The translations under genes were made by a program, and so were the position numbers. The notes beneath the pieces were generated by a model. It had not been told where the DNA came from and ran no database searches. It was given only the letters and a program-made list of their open reading frames with translations. A stretch of 47,500 nucleotides of DNA from Candidatus Acidianus copahuensis (lineage in GTDB: Archaea; Thermoproteota; Thermoprotei_A; Sulfolobales; Sulfolobaceae), in the NCBI RefSeq assembly GCF_000632495.1, contig NZ_JFZT01000039.1, forward strand, positions 1 to 47,500. The letters are read 5' to 3'. Below, piece after piece: positions 27,683 through 35,918 of the stretch; within the stretch, counting starts at the first letter, position 1, and every line of letters begins with the position of its first letter.

Positions 27683-28396
27683 ATGGAAAGTGATTATGTA
27701 ATTGAAGCTATAGGTAAGAGGATCAGCGGAGATATAGTATGGAGCTCAAATTCAGGAGTTGCCATGAGAAAATGGAGAGAGATGTTTAACGTATCCCAAT
27801 CAGAACTTGCAAAAACTTTAGGTATAAAACAAACAGTTATAGCAGATTACGAAAGAAACAGAAGACAGCCAGGTAGCGCTTTTGTCAAAAAGTTCGTTGA
27901 GGGATTAATGGAGATAGACAGAAAAAGAGGGCTTAAAGTTATATCTGAACTTGGGAAAGCTTTCACCTTAAACTTTTCATTTATCCAGGATCTAAGAGAC
28001 TTTGAGACTCCAGTAAGACTTGACGATTTAATTATAGCAATTGATGGAATACCTATCGGAACGATGATAAATGCTGAAAAAATATACGGCTATGTAGTTA
28101 CAGATAGTATAAACGCTATTGCAACCCTAAACGGAATGGAGTTCTATCAATTTTTGTCACTTGTTTTTAATAGAACAATAATATTCACTAAAGTGTCTTC
28201 TGGAAGATCTCCTATGATAGCTCTAAAGATTTCTCCAGTTAAACCAAAGGTAGTAGTGTTTCATAGACCTCTAAAAATGGATCCCTTAGCAATGGACTTA
28301 GCCGAAAAAGAGGGAATAAGTGTAGTAATTTCGACTAAGGCAAGTGAAGAAAAACTCTTGAAATCGCTTAAGGACCTTGCTGTTCACTCAGAATAA
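27683..28396 (+). CDS. Archaeal XRE-family transcriptional regulator (COG1709-type)
   Basis: 237 residues. Residues 28-80 form a helix-turn-helix of the HTH_3/XRE type (MRKWREMFNVSQSELAKTLGI, KQTVIADYERNRRQPGSAFV). The C-terminal 140 residues are an alpha/beta domain (VRLDDLIIAIDGIPIGTM, VVVFHRPLKMDPLAMDLAEKE) resembling the ligand domain of the archaeal regulators grouped as COG1709. The ligand is unknown. The start ATG follows TTTAATATC, which could act as the TATA box. The last 29 bases overlap the 3' end of the NAC gene on the other strand. Confidence 0.82.
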   Translation: MESDYVIEAIGKRISGDIVWSSNSGVAMRKWREMFNVSQSELAKTLGIKQTVIADYERNRRQPGSAFVKKFVEGLMEIDRKRGLKVISELGKAFTLNFSFIQDLRDFETPVRLDDLIIAIDGIPIGTMINAEKIYGYVVTDSINAIATLNGMEFYQFLSLVFNRTIIFTKVSSGRSPMIALKISPVKPKVVVFHRPLKMDPLAMDLAEKEGISVVISTKASEEKLLKSLKDLAVHSE

Positions 28397-28724
28397 GTAT
28401 TGCTTGAGCTATATCTCCTTTCGCTTTTATTAATGCATCTTTAGCTTCAACCTCAGTTTTTCCAGTTTGCTGTGCAACAAACTTAATATCTTCGTCCTTT
28501 ATCTCGACATTACTCTGTACAACTTTCTTCTCTACTCTTTCTTGTCCTCCAGAAACCATTATAGCGTCTTGCCCCATTGCGCTAGTCCTTATAACTGTTG
28601 GAGAGTCTATAATTATATTCTCATCTTTAGTTTCAATTATAACCCTAATAGCATCTATATTCTCTGCCTTTATTCCCATTCTTTGAAGATTTTTTAGATC
28701 TTTTTGTGATATCTTCTTCATCAA
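28368..28724 (-). CDS. nac: Nascent polypeptide-associated complex protein (archaeal NAC)
   Basis: 118 residues. The NAC domain covers about residues 8-65 (LKNLQRMGIKAENIDAIRV, then IDSPTVIRTSAMGQDAIMV). A C-terminal UBA domain covers about 78-116 (DIKFVAQQTGKTEVEAKDAL, KAKGDIAQAILIL). Archaeal NAC forms homodimers at the ribosome exit tunnel and shields nascent chains. A second Met follows the first, so the start may be one codon shorter. It is divergent from the RNase gene with a shared promoter region of about 50 bases. Confidence 0.93.
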   Translation of the reverse strand: MMKKISQKDLKNLQRMGIKAENIDAIRVIIETKDENIIIDSPTVIRTSAMGQDAIMVSGGQERVEKKVVQSNVEIKDEDIKFVAQQTGKTEVEAKDALIKAKGDIAQAILILSEQQGP

Positions 28725-28777
28725 TTAAATATGAAACTACACAAACTTAATATTTACGGTTTCTAATCATTAACCAA

Positions 28778-30043
28778 ATGAGTTGTAGTATAAAAATCTT
28801 AGGTGGAGGACAGGAGGTCGGTAGATCTGCTATTGAGGTCAACGACTCTGAAGGAAGCGTAGTATTAGACTACGGGGTTAACTTTAACCCTGACGATAGT
28901 CCTAACTATCCATTGCAGGATTCGCCGTCAAAAATTAAGGCATTCCTAGTGTCTCACGCACACTTAGATCACGTGGGAGCTTTGCCAATATACCAGATAT
29001 CTACAAGTAAATCGCTTTATGGAACTAGGTTGACTAAACTAATATCTGAATTGATCCTTAAGGACTTTCTAAAGATTTCAGGTCCTAGAGTTCCATATGA
29101 GTGGGTTGAGGTAAGAAAAACGATGGAAAACTTTGAGAGCGTTAACTACGGACAAGAATTTGAGGTAGGATCTTTTCAAGTAAAAATGGCAAATGCTGGT
29201 CACATACCTGGAAGTGCAATAACACTAGTCAAAACATCAAAGCATGATGTAGCGTATACTGGAGATATAAATGTTGCAAATACAAAACTCATGTCACCAG
29301 CAGACCTCGAGATAATGAAAAGCGCGGAGGTTATAGTAACTGAAGCTACGTATGGAAGGTTTAATCATCCTCAAAGGAAAAGTGTAGAGGATGAGTTCTA
29401 CAGTTCAATAAGAGAAGTTCTTGAGACAGGAGGTACTGTGCTAATTCCAGCATTTAGCCTATCAAGAAGTCAAGAGATATTAGCCCTTCTTGCTGAAAGA
29501 GACTTAGAGTATCCAGTTTTCTACGATGGAATGGTAAGAAAGATCATGGAGTTAATGATAGATAATAGACAGTATATAAATAACTATGATGCTTTAAGAA
29601 AGGCATTTGATGAGTTTAGATATGTGGATGGATGGAAGGATAGGGACAGGGCATGGAAAAGTAACGGGGTAATAGTCGCAAGTGCTGGAATGCTAAAAGG
29701 AGGGCCAGCTGTATATTACTTCAAGAAAATGGCTGAAAATTCAAAGAACGCTATATTTTTAGTAAGCTACCAAGCAGAAAACACTCCTGGTAGAAAATTA
29801 CTTGAATTAGGTAAGTTCGATGACGACTCAAGTTTACTTAAGGCTAGACTCCAACTCTTTGACTTTTCAAGCCATGCCGGTAAGAATAAACTCTTAGAAA
29901 TATTAAAGGCATCAAATAACCTGCAAAAAGTTATAGTGGTTCACTCTTCTCCAGACAGCGCTCAATACTTTGCTGAATACGCTAAGCAAGAATTAGGAGT
30001 AGAAGTTATAGTCCCGGAAAACGGACAAGAAATAAAGCTATGA
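28778..30043 (+). CDS. Beta-CASP metallo-beta-lactamase ribonuclease (aCPSF2 / archaeal RNase J)
   Basis: 421 residues. HAHLDH at residues 60-65 is the zinc-binding motif of the metallo-beta-lactamase fold. NAGHIPGSA, VAYTGDIN and VTEATYG are its later metal motifs, and the beta-CASP insert and final HSSP motif follow. There is no N-terminal KH pair, so it is aCPSF2/RNase J-like rather than aCPSF1. Sulfolobus relatives degrade RNA 5' to 3'. It is the first gene of a tight operon, and its stop overlaps the ThrRS editing subunit start (ATGA). Confidence 0.9.
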   Translation: MSCSIKILGGGQEVGRSAIEVNDSEGSVVLDYGVNFNPDDSPNYPLQDSPSKIKAFLVSHAHLDHVGALPIYQISTSKSLYGTRLTKLISELILKDFLKISGPRVPYEWVEVRKTMENFESVNYGQEFEVGSFQVKMANAGHIPGSAITLVKTSKHDVAYTGDINVANTKLMSPADLEIMKSAEVIVTEATYGRFNHPQRKSVEDEFYSSIREVLETGGTVLIPAFSLSRSQEILALLAERDLEYPVFYDGMVRKIMELMIDNRQYINNYDALRKAFDEFRYVDGWKDRDRAWKSNGVIVASAGMLKGGPAVYYFKKMAENSKNAIFLVSYQAENTPGRKLLELGKFDDDSSLLKARLQLFDFSSHAGKNKLLEILKASNNLQKVIVVHSSPDSAQYFAEYAKQELGVEVIVPENGQEIKL

Positions 30044-31179
30044 TACAACTTTTCATTCATGCATCAAACTTCTCCTATGAGACGAAAGAGAAAGCTGTTG
30101 ATTTAGCAGAAGAGGATTATCTCCCTTCTTTAAAAAAGGAAAACGTCTTAGTTGTTTTTACCGCCGTAGAAAAAGGTGATGATAATGAAGTAATAGAGAA
30201 AGCTGTTGAAAACGTGTTAGATGTTTACTCAAAGATAAAGGCAACATCCGTTGTGATTTATCCATATGCTCATTTGTCTAGAAATCTATCAGATCCAGTA
30301 ACCGCGATCTCGATCCTTAAAGAGATTGAGAAAAGGCTTAAAGAAAAAGTTGAGGTATACAGATCTCCTTTTGGTTGGTATAAGGCTTTTACAATATCTT
30401 GTATTGGTCATCCATTAAGCGAGTTATCAAGAAGGATTACAAAAGGTTCAGAACTTGTGAAAACTGAGGAGCTAGATGTATGCAATAAGTTTGGCTTTCC
30501 ATATTCTGCTAATGCATCCTTTATGAAGAACGCTACACTAGAGTATCTTAAGACTATATTTAAACCAGAAAGCGTTATTCTAGGAAATACTGAAGATATA
30601 CCTAAAGGTTCAATGGCAGTTAAGTTCCTTCAACCTCAGGGAAGACCTCTTCCTTGTATTAACGAAGATCCTAGGATGATAATAGTTTTTAATGGAGAAG
30701 CTAAATTAGATTTTCCAAAAAATTTTCATGACTCAAAGAATGAAGTAAAAGTCTGGGACTTTTATGATGGTAAAACGTCAGTAGATATTGGTGGTCTTAT
30801 TTACTACATCCTTTTTAAGGCTAGGAATATGCCAACTCCAATCCTTCCACTTTGGATTTCTCCAATCCATGTAAGACTACTTCCTGTTAAGGAGAACATG
30901 CTACAAGTCGCAATTGAGTTTGCAAACAAATTGAAAGATGCAGGTCTTAGAGTTCAAATAGATGCTAGAGAAAGTCTAGGTAATAGGATAAGGAGAGCGG
31001 GAACAGAGTGGATCCCCTACATGGGCATAATAGGAGAAAGGGAAATAAAGACAGGCACTCTAACTATTAGAATAAGAGGAAATAATGACCAAAGAACTAT
31101 GACATTAGATGAGCTGATCTCTATTATAAAAAAAGAAGATCCCCTTTTGATTCCTCAAAACGTGCCGGTGAGTTCATGA
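30040..31179 (+). CDS. Threonyl-tRNA synthetase editing subunit (ThrRS-ed)
   Basis: 379 residues. The N-terminus (MIQLFIHASNFSYETKEKA) is the archaeal-type ThrRS editing domain, related in fold to D-aminoacyl-tRNA deacylases, which hydrolyses Ser-tRNA-Thr. The C-terminus (PLWISPIHVRLLPVKENM to WIPYMGIIGEREIKTGTLTI) is an anticodon-binding domain like that of the catalytic protein. The class II catalytic core is missing. It works in trans with the catalytic ThrRS at 23561-25177, as in other Sulfolobales. The start overlaps the RNase stop and its own stop overlaps the mevalonate kinase start. Confidence 0.9.
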   Translation: MIQLFIHASNFSYETKEKAVDLAEEDYLPSLKKENVLVVFTAVEKGDDNEVIEKAVENVLDVYSKIKATSVVIYPYAHLSRNLSDPVTAISILKEIEKRLKEKVEVYRSPFGWYKAFTISCIGHPLSELSRRITKGSELVKTEELDVCNKFGFPYSANASFMKNATLEYLKTIFKPESVILGNTEDIPKGSMAVKFLQPQGRPLPCINEDPRMIIVFNGEAKLDFPKNFHDSKNEVKVWDFYDGKTSVDIGGLIYYILFKARNMPTPILPLWISPIHVRLLPVKENMLQVAIEFANKLKDAGLRVQIDARESLGNRIRRAGTEWIPYMGIIGEREIKTGTLTIRIRGNNDQRTMTLDELISIIKKEDPLLIPQNVPVSS

Positions 31180-32120
31180 TTACCGTGGAAGTTCCACTAA
31201 AGGCAACTCTATTCGGAGAACATGCCGTTGTATATGGAGAACCAGCAATAGCAATGACGATATCTGAAAAAATGGTGATAAGAATCATGGAGAGCGACAA
31301 GTTGATATTCAAGTCCAACTCCTTAGCAATTAAAGGAGTGAAGGTCGAACTTGATGGAATGAAGTTAGAAAGTGAAGAGGCGAGTAGGATTTTATCTTAC
31401 GTGATTCATGCGGTAGATCACTTCGGTAAAAGAAAACCGGCTCTAATAGACGTAGAGTCACCCGTTGAACCTTCAGTTGGGCTCGGAACTAGCGCTGGTA
31501 TAATAGTTGGAATAGTTTCCGCATATTCTAAGTTCTTAGGTTATCAACTCTGTAAAGAAGAAATCGCCAAGATATCCCATAAGGTGGAATTAGAGGTTCA
31601 GGGAATTGGCAGCAGAATGGATACTAACACGATATCAATTGGGGGTCTTCTCTACTTTAAAAGGGAAGGAGGATATGAAAAGATAAATAAAGAGGTAAAG
31701 ATCTCAGCGGGTTATATAAAGAGAACGTCTACTACAGCTGAGATCCTTAAGAGAGTAAAAGCGTTAAAGGAAAAGGACGAAGACCTTTTTAAGGAAATCA
31801 TTATTACAATAGGAAAAACTGTTGATAGAGCAAAGAAAGCAATAGAGAATGATGATAGGGAGGAGTTAGGTAACCTTATGTACGTAAATCACGGTCTTCT
31901 CATGTCATTGGGAATAACGATCCCACCAATAGATGAAATGGTTTCTTCAGCCAAAACTCTTGGAATTCAAGGATGTAAGATAAGTGGAGGAGGAGGTGGA
32001 GGATTAGTAGTCTGTACAGAAGATGAAAGATCTAAAATTCTTTTATCTTACATTGGAGCAAAACTGATAAATTCAAAACAATCAAACGAAGGAGTAATGA
32101 TAAAAGAAATAAGACAGTAA
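31176..32120 (+). CDS. mvk: Mevalonate kinase
   Basis: 314 residues of the GHMP kinase family. PLKATLFGEHAVVYGEPAI at residues 6-24 is the N-terminal motif, PSVGLGTSAGIIVG near 103-116 the ATP-binding P-loop, and KISGGGGGGLVVC near 268-280 the third motif. It phosphorylates mevalonate in isoprenoid (archaeal lipid) synthesis. No other mevalonate-pathway gene is in the window. It starts inside the end of the ThrRS editing gene (ATGA), so translation is coupled. Confidence 0.93.
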   Translation: MITVEVPLKATLFGEHAVVYGEPAIAMTISEKMVIRIMESDKLIFKSNSLAIKGVKVELDGMKLESEEASRILSYVIHAVDHFGKRKPALIDVESPVEPSVGLGTSAGIIVGIVSAYSKFLGYQLCKEEIAKISHKVELEVQGIGSRMDTNTISIGGLLYFKREGGYEKINKEVKISAGYIKRTSTTAEILKRVKALKEKDEDLFKEIIITIGKTVDRAKKAIENDDREELGNLMYVNHGLLMSLGITIPPIDEMVSSAKTLGIQGCKISGGGGGGLVVCTEDERSKILLSYIGAKLINSKQSNEGVMIKEIRQ

Positions 32121-32136
32121 ATTGAAGTTAAAGTTT

Positions 32137-33915
32137 GTGTGCGGAATCATAGGAATAGTGACGAAGAGAAGGGAAGGACAGACTGCAGAAATAGCAGTGG
32201 AGTGTCTAGATAGGCTTAGTTATAGGGGATATGATAGTGTTGGTGTAGCTACACTAGGGGATAATCTTGAAGTAGTAAAAATGAAGGGAAAAGTAGAGGA
32301 CTTCTCTCATAAGTTCGATGTAAATTCAATAAGAGGGAAGGTCATTCTAGGTCATACAAGATGGGCTACTCATGGTCCTCCAACGGACTACAACGCACAT
32401 CCACATACTGACTGTAGTAATTCAATAGCAGTTGTTCATAACGGTACTATTGAGAACTTTAGGGAGCTAAAAGCTGAACTTGAAATGCTTGGACATAAGT
32501 TTAAGAGTCAAACTGATACTGAAATAATACCTCATCTAATAGAGGAGTTCAAGAGACGAGGAATGGATAGTTTTTCTGCGTTCAAAGCAACAGTTAATGC
32601 AATTGAGGGAACATACGCTATCCTTGCAGTAATCAGAGGGGATAATAGAATATATTTTGCAAAAAAGTATAATCCATTAGTTATAGGAATAGGAGAGGAT
32701 ACAAATTACATTTCCAGCGATATTCCGAGCTTTCTTCCGTATACTAAGACAATTGTTGTTATTTCTGATGACGAAGTAGGATATCTTACCGCGGATAGCC
32801 CTCTAAATGGTGGAGTTTACATTGAACACAAGGGAGAAAAAATCGAAGTAAACGATAGAATAAAGATCATAAACTGGGATGCTGAGTCTGCATCTAAAGA
32901 GGGATATAGGCACTTCATGGAAAAGGAGATAATGGAAAGTCCTAGATCGGTAAAGGAAACAATTTCTGGACTATTAGCGGATATTGATGAAGTCATGAAA
33001 GCTGTTAAGATTTTGAAAGACTCTAGAAGAATCTTAATAGTTGGTGCTGGAACAAGCTATCATGCAGGGCTACTATTCTCAATCCTCCTTCAAAGAGAAG
33101 GTATTAACGCAATACCTGTAATTGCCTCAGAGTACTATAACTATAGAACTTCTACAGATGACTCAATCCTTGCAATAAGCCAAAGTGGTGAGACGCTTGA
33201 TGTTAGATTGGCCATTGGTAAGTTTAAGGCAGAAGGTTCGAAAATCATTTCACTGACAAACGTAATTTACAGTGAAATCTCTAGGCAAAGTGACGTTAGT
33301 TTATATACTAGTGCAGGTCCAGAAATTGGAGTAGCTGCTACTAAGACTTTTACTTCACAAGTTGCCTCTTTGCTTTTACTATGGTCTGCGATTAAGGACG
33401 AAGACTTCTCATACTTGAGGAATGCCCATATCGTTGTAGAAGACTCATTAAGTTTGAGCGGAAAAGCCTCAGCTTTTGGCGAGGAACTAGCCAAACAAAG
33501 TAATGCTTACTTTTTAGGCAGAGGGCTTTCTCTTCCACTTGCGATGGAGGCAGCTCTTAAGGTCAAGGAAATAGCTTACATTCACTCTGAGGCTTATCCA
33601 GCTGGGGAAAGTAAGCATGGACCAATAGCTCTAGTAACTCAAGGGTTCCCAGTGATTTTTATCAATGGTGAAGAGGATCTTGGTCTACAAGATAACGTAC
33701 AAGAAATGAAGGCTAGGGGTTCTAAAACTTATTCAATTTCGATCAATAAAAGTTTAAATACTGATAGAGAAATACTCATAAAGGTTAATGATAAGAGGCT
33801 ATTTCCTTTGGCTATAGCCCCGCTTATACAAATCTTGGCGTATAGATCTGCAGTAATTAAGGGAACGGATCCGGATAAACCAAGAAACTTGGCTAAGACG
33901 GTGACAGTGCGTTGA
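32137..33915 (+). CDS. glmS: Glutamine--fructose-6-phosphate aminotransferase (isomerizing)
   Basis: 592 residues from GTG 32137, which places the catalytic Cys at position 2 (CGIIGIV) so that removal of Met exposes it, as class II glutamine amidotransferases require. A TTG at 32122 would leave a five-residue extension and is not chosen. GHTRWATHG near residue 70 and HNGTIENF near 97 belong to the glutaminase half. Two SIS domains follow (VGAGTSYHAGLLFS; SQSGETLDVRLA; FLGRGLSLPLAMEAALKVKE) and the C-terminal AKTVTV. It makes glucosamine-6-phosphate for UDP-GlcNAc. It overlaps the next gene by four bases (TTGA). Confidence 0.94.
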   Translation: MCGIIGIVTKRREGQTAEIAVECLDRLSYRGYDSVGVATLGDNLEVVKMKGKVEDFSHKFDVNSIRGKVILGHTRWATHGPPTDYNAHPHTDCSNSIAVVHNGTIENFRELKAELEMLGHKFKSQTDTEIIPHLIEEFKRRGMDSFSAFKATVNAIEGTYAILAVIRGDNRIYFAKKYNPLVIGIGEDTNYISSDIPSFLPYTKTIVVISDDEVGYLTADSPLNGGVYIEHKGEKIEVNDRIKIINWDAESASKEGYRHFMEKEIMESPRSVKETISGLLADIDEVMKAVKILKDSRRILIVGAGTSYHAGLLFSILLQREGINAIPVIASEYYNYRTSTDDSILAISQSGETLDVRLAIGKFKAEGSKIISLTNVIYSEISRQSDVSLYTSAGPEIGVAATKTFTSQVASLLLLWSAIKDEDFSYLRNAHIVVEDSLSLSGKASAFGEELAKQSNAYFLGRGLSLPLAMEAALKVKEIAYIHSEAYPAGESKHGPIALVTQGFPVIFINGEEDLGLQDNVQEMKARGSKTYSISINKSLNTDREILIKVNDKRLFPLAIAPLIQILAYRSAVIKGTDPDKPRNLAKTVTVR

Positions 33916-34958
33916 AGGCAATAGTTTTGGCTGCCGGAAGAGGTGAGGGTCTACTCCCATTTACTGAAGGAGAGCAAAAGGAATCAATTAGCCTTCTAGG
34001 AAAGTCGATAATATCTTATTCTTTAGAGGGATTAAAGAAGGCAGGGATTAAAGAAGCAGTTGTAATAATTAACGATAGAGGAGTGCAGATTGATGTAGAT
34101 TTACCCATAGAACTAGTTAGACAAAAAACTCCTGGAATCACTGGGGCTGTCAGAGATGGAATGGAGAAAATAGATGACGATTACTTTGTCCTAACTTTTG
34201 GGGACATAGTCTCTCCTCCAGAATTTTACATAAATCTAATGAATGCTTATGCGGTAAATGGCGAAGCAGTGTTTTCCTTAGTTCCAGTAAATGAGGGAAT
34301 CCAAACATATGGGTTAGCTAGAATAAGAAATGAAAAGTTAGAGATAGTTAAAGATGGAGAATCAACTCTAGCTTTAGGAGGAGCTTACGTTTTACCAAGG
34401 GGGGACTTCGATGATTTGCTCGAATACCTTTCAAGGATATCAGAAAAAGCGAAGTACTTTATATGGTCAGGAGAGTGGGCAGATATAGGCTATCCTGAAG
34501 ACCTAATAAATGCAGTAGAGATGATGCTCAGAAATAGGAAGACAATTATAGGAGATTCGTTAATATCAAGAACAGCAGTAATAGGTAAAGCTATAATTGA
34601 GGATGGAGCTATAATCGATGACTTTGCAGATATTAAGGGCCCTGCATATATTGGCAAAAACGCTTACATTGGTTCGTTCTCCCTAATAAGGGATTACTCC
34701 TCTATAGAAACAGGAGCTCAAGTAGGAGCTTACTGCGAAGTATCGCATTCGCTAATTCAGCCTAAGGCCATAATAGGATCAAAGAGTTATCTGACTTACT
34801 CGGTCATAGGCAGGGAAGCAAATATTGGTTCATCAGTAATAACTGCTAATTATCCAGCAAAGACAAGTAGAGGAAAGGTAAATAAATTAGGAGCCCTAAT
34901 TTCTCCTTGGAAAGAAATAAAACATGGTAGTGTTCTAGAACCTGGATATAAGGTTTAA
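33912..34958 (+). CDS. Sugar-1-phosphate nucleotidyltransferase with left-handed beta-helix tail (GlmU-like)
   Basis: 348 residues. AIVLAAGRGEGLLPFTEGE at residues 3-21 is a variant nucleotidyltransferase signature: G-x-G-x-x-L-x-P-x-T with E-G-E-Q-K-E where most have KPK. TFGDIV near 95 carries the metal Asp. From about residue 205 hexapeptide-type repeats (IGDSLIS, IGKAIIEDGAIIDDF, IGKNAYIGSFSLI, IGSKSYLTYSVIG) form a beta-helix as in GlmU. With glmS directly upstream and translationally coupled (TTG start), a role in UDP-N-acetylglucosamine synthesis is well supported, though the missing Lys in the first motif makes loss or change of the uridylyl step possible. Confidence 0.85.
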   Translation: MKAIVLAAGRGEGLLPFTEGEQKESISLLGKSIISYSLEGLKKAGIKEAVVIINDRGVQIDVDLPIELVRQKTPGITGAVRDGMEKIDDDYFVLTFGDIVSPPEFYINLMNAYAVNGEAVFSLVPVNEGIQTYGLARIRNEKLEIVKDGESTLALGGAYVLPRGDFDDLLEYLSRISEKAKYFIWSGEWADIGYPEDLINAVEMMLRNRKTIIGDSLISRTAVIGKAIIEDGAIIDDFADIKGPAYIGKNAYIGSFSLIRDYSSIETGAQVGAYCEVSHSLIQPKAIIGSKSYLTYSVIGREANIGSSVITANYPAKTSRGKVNKLGALISPWKEIKHGSVLEPGYKV

Positions 34959-35024
34959 CTCTTCATTTTTTCCTAGAACATAAGAGAAATCTTTAATAAC
35001 TTTTAATTTCTTCTCATATAAAAA

Positions 35025-35753
35025 ATGTTATCAATAGTTATACCTGCTTACAATGAGGAAAAAAGAATAGGTAACGCGATTAACACTCTAGAAAAATGGT
35101 TACCATCATCAGAAATTATAGTTATATTTGATGGAAAAGATAAAACACCAGAAGTAGCTAGATTATTTCAAGCAAAGATATACGAAAGTAAGGAAAGGTT
35201 AGGAAAAGGCGGAGCAATAAAAGAGGGAATAAGAAGATCAACAGGAGAAAGAATATTCGTTATTGATGCCGATATACCTCTCTCTAAAGATGACGCTTTA
35301 AGGATGATCTCTACTGACGCTGATCTAGTCATACCTAAGAGGAAGATCATTGGAATGCCTTGGAAAAGAAGATTTTTACATGGGTCATTTATCTTTCTAG
35401 TAAAACTCTTTTTTCCATCACTTGCAAATATATCTGATTTTCAGGGAGGAGCTAAAGTACTAAATGGAAATAAAGCTAAAAATGTTCTAGATGAGATCAT
35501 TATAAATGATCTCCTAATAGATATTAATTTGATTTATGCATTCAAGAGGAGAAAGTATAAGGTACGTGAAATAGAAGTAGGATATGTACATGATGAGAGT
35601 AATAGTAAGATATCGAGGTCGTTGATTAAGGTAATTATTTTAATGTTCCTTTCCCTAATTAAGCTCAGAGTTTATTACTCTCCGCTTAGAGGCATTTTAC
35701 AAAGTAAAACATTTCTAAAAGTTCAAGACTTGATTTTAAGAAGGCTCAGGTAA
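35025..35753 (+). CDS. GT2-family glycosyltransferase, dolichyl-phosphate sugar synthase-like
   Basis: 242 residues. SIVIPAYNEEKRIGNAI at residues 3-19 is the GT2 nucleotide-sugar motif, RLGKGGAIKEGIRRS near 58-72 follows, and VIDADIPL near 81-88 is the metal-binding DxD-type motif. The C-terminus has one hydrophobic helix (VIILMFLSLIKLRVYY), fitting a membrane-associated enzyme that uses dolichyl phosphate. The exact sugar is unknown. It has its own promoter: a TTTTAAT box about 24 bases before the ATG predicts a leaderless start. It follows the glmS-GlmU pair by 66 bases and may use their product in N-glycosylation. Confidence 0.82.
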   Translation: MLSIVIPAYNEEKRIGNAINTLEKWLPSSEIIVIFDGKDKTPEVARLFQAKIYESKERLGKGGAIKEGIRRSTGERIFVIDADIPLSKDDALRMISTDADLVIPKRKIIGMPWKRRFLHGSFIFLVKLFFPSLANISDFQGGAKVLNGNKAKNVLDEIIINDLLIDINLIYAFKRRKYKVREIEVGYVHDESNSKISRSLIKVIILMFLSLIKLRVYYSPLRGILQSKTFLKVQDLILRRLR

Positions 35754-35918
35754 TACATGCCTTTTTCCTACTAAACTGACTTCTACCTTTCAAAAGGCCA
35801 TGACTTTCAATTCTAACGTCTCAAATTGCTAGTCATTTAACTAAGTTCACACAACATATAGATGATGCTAACATAAAAGTTACTGAGATATTATAATATC
35901 ATGAAGAGATTTAGAAAT

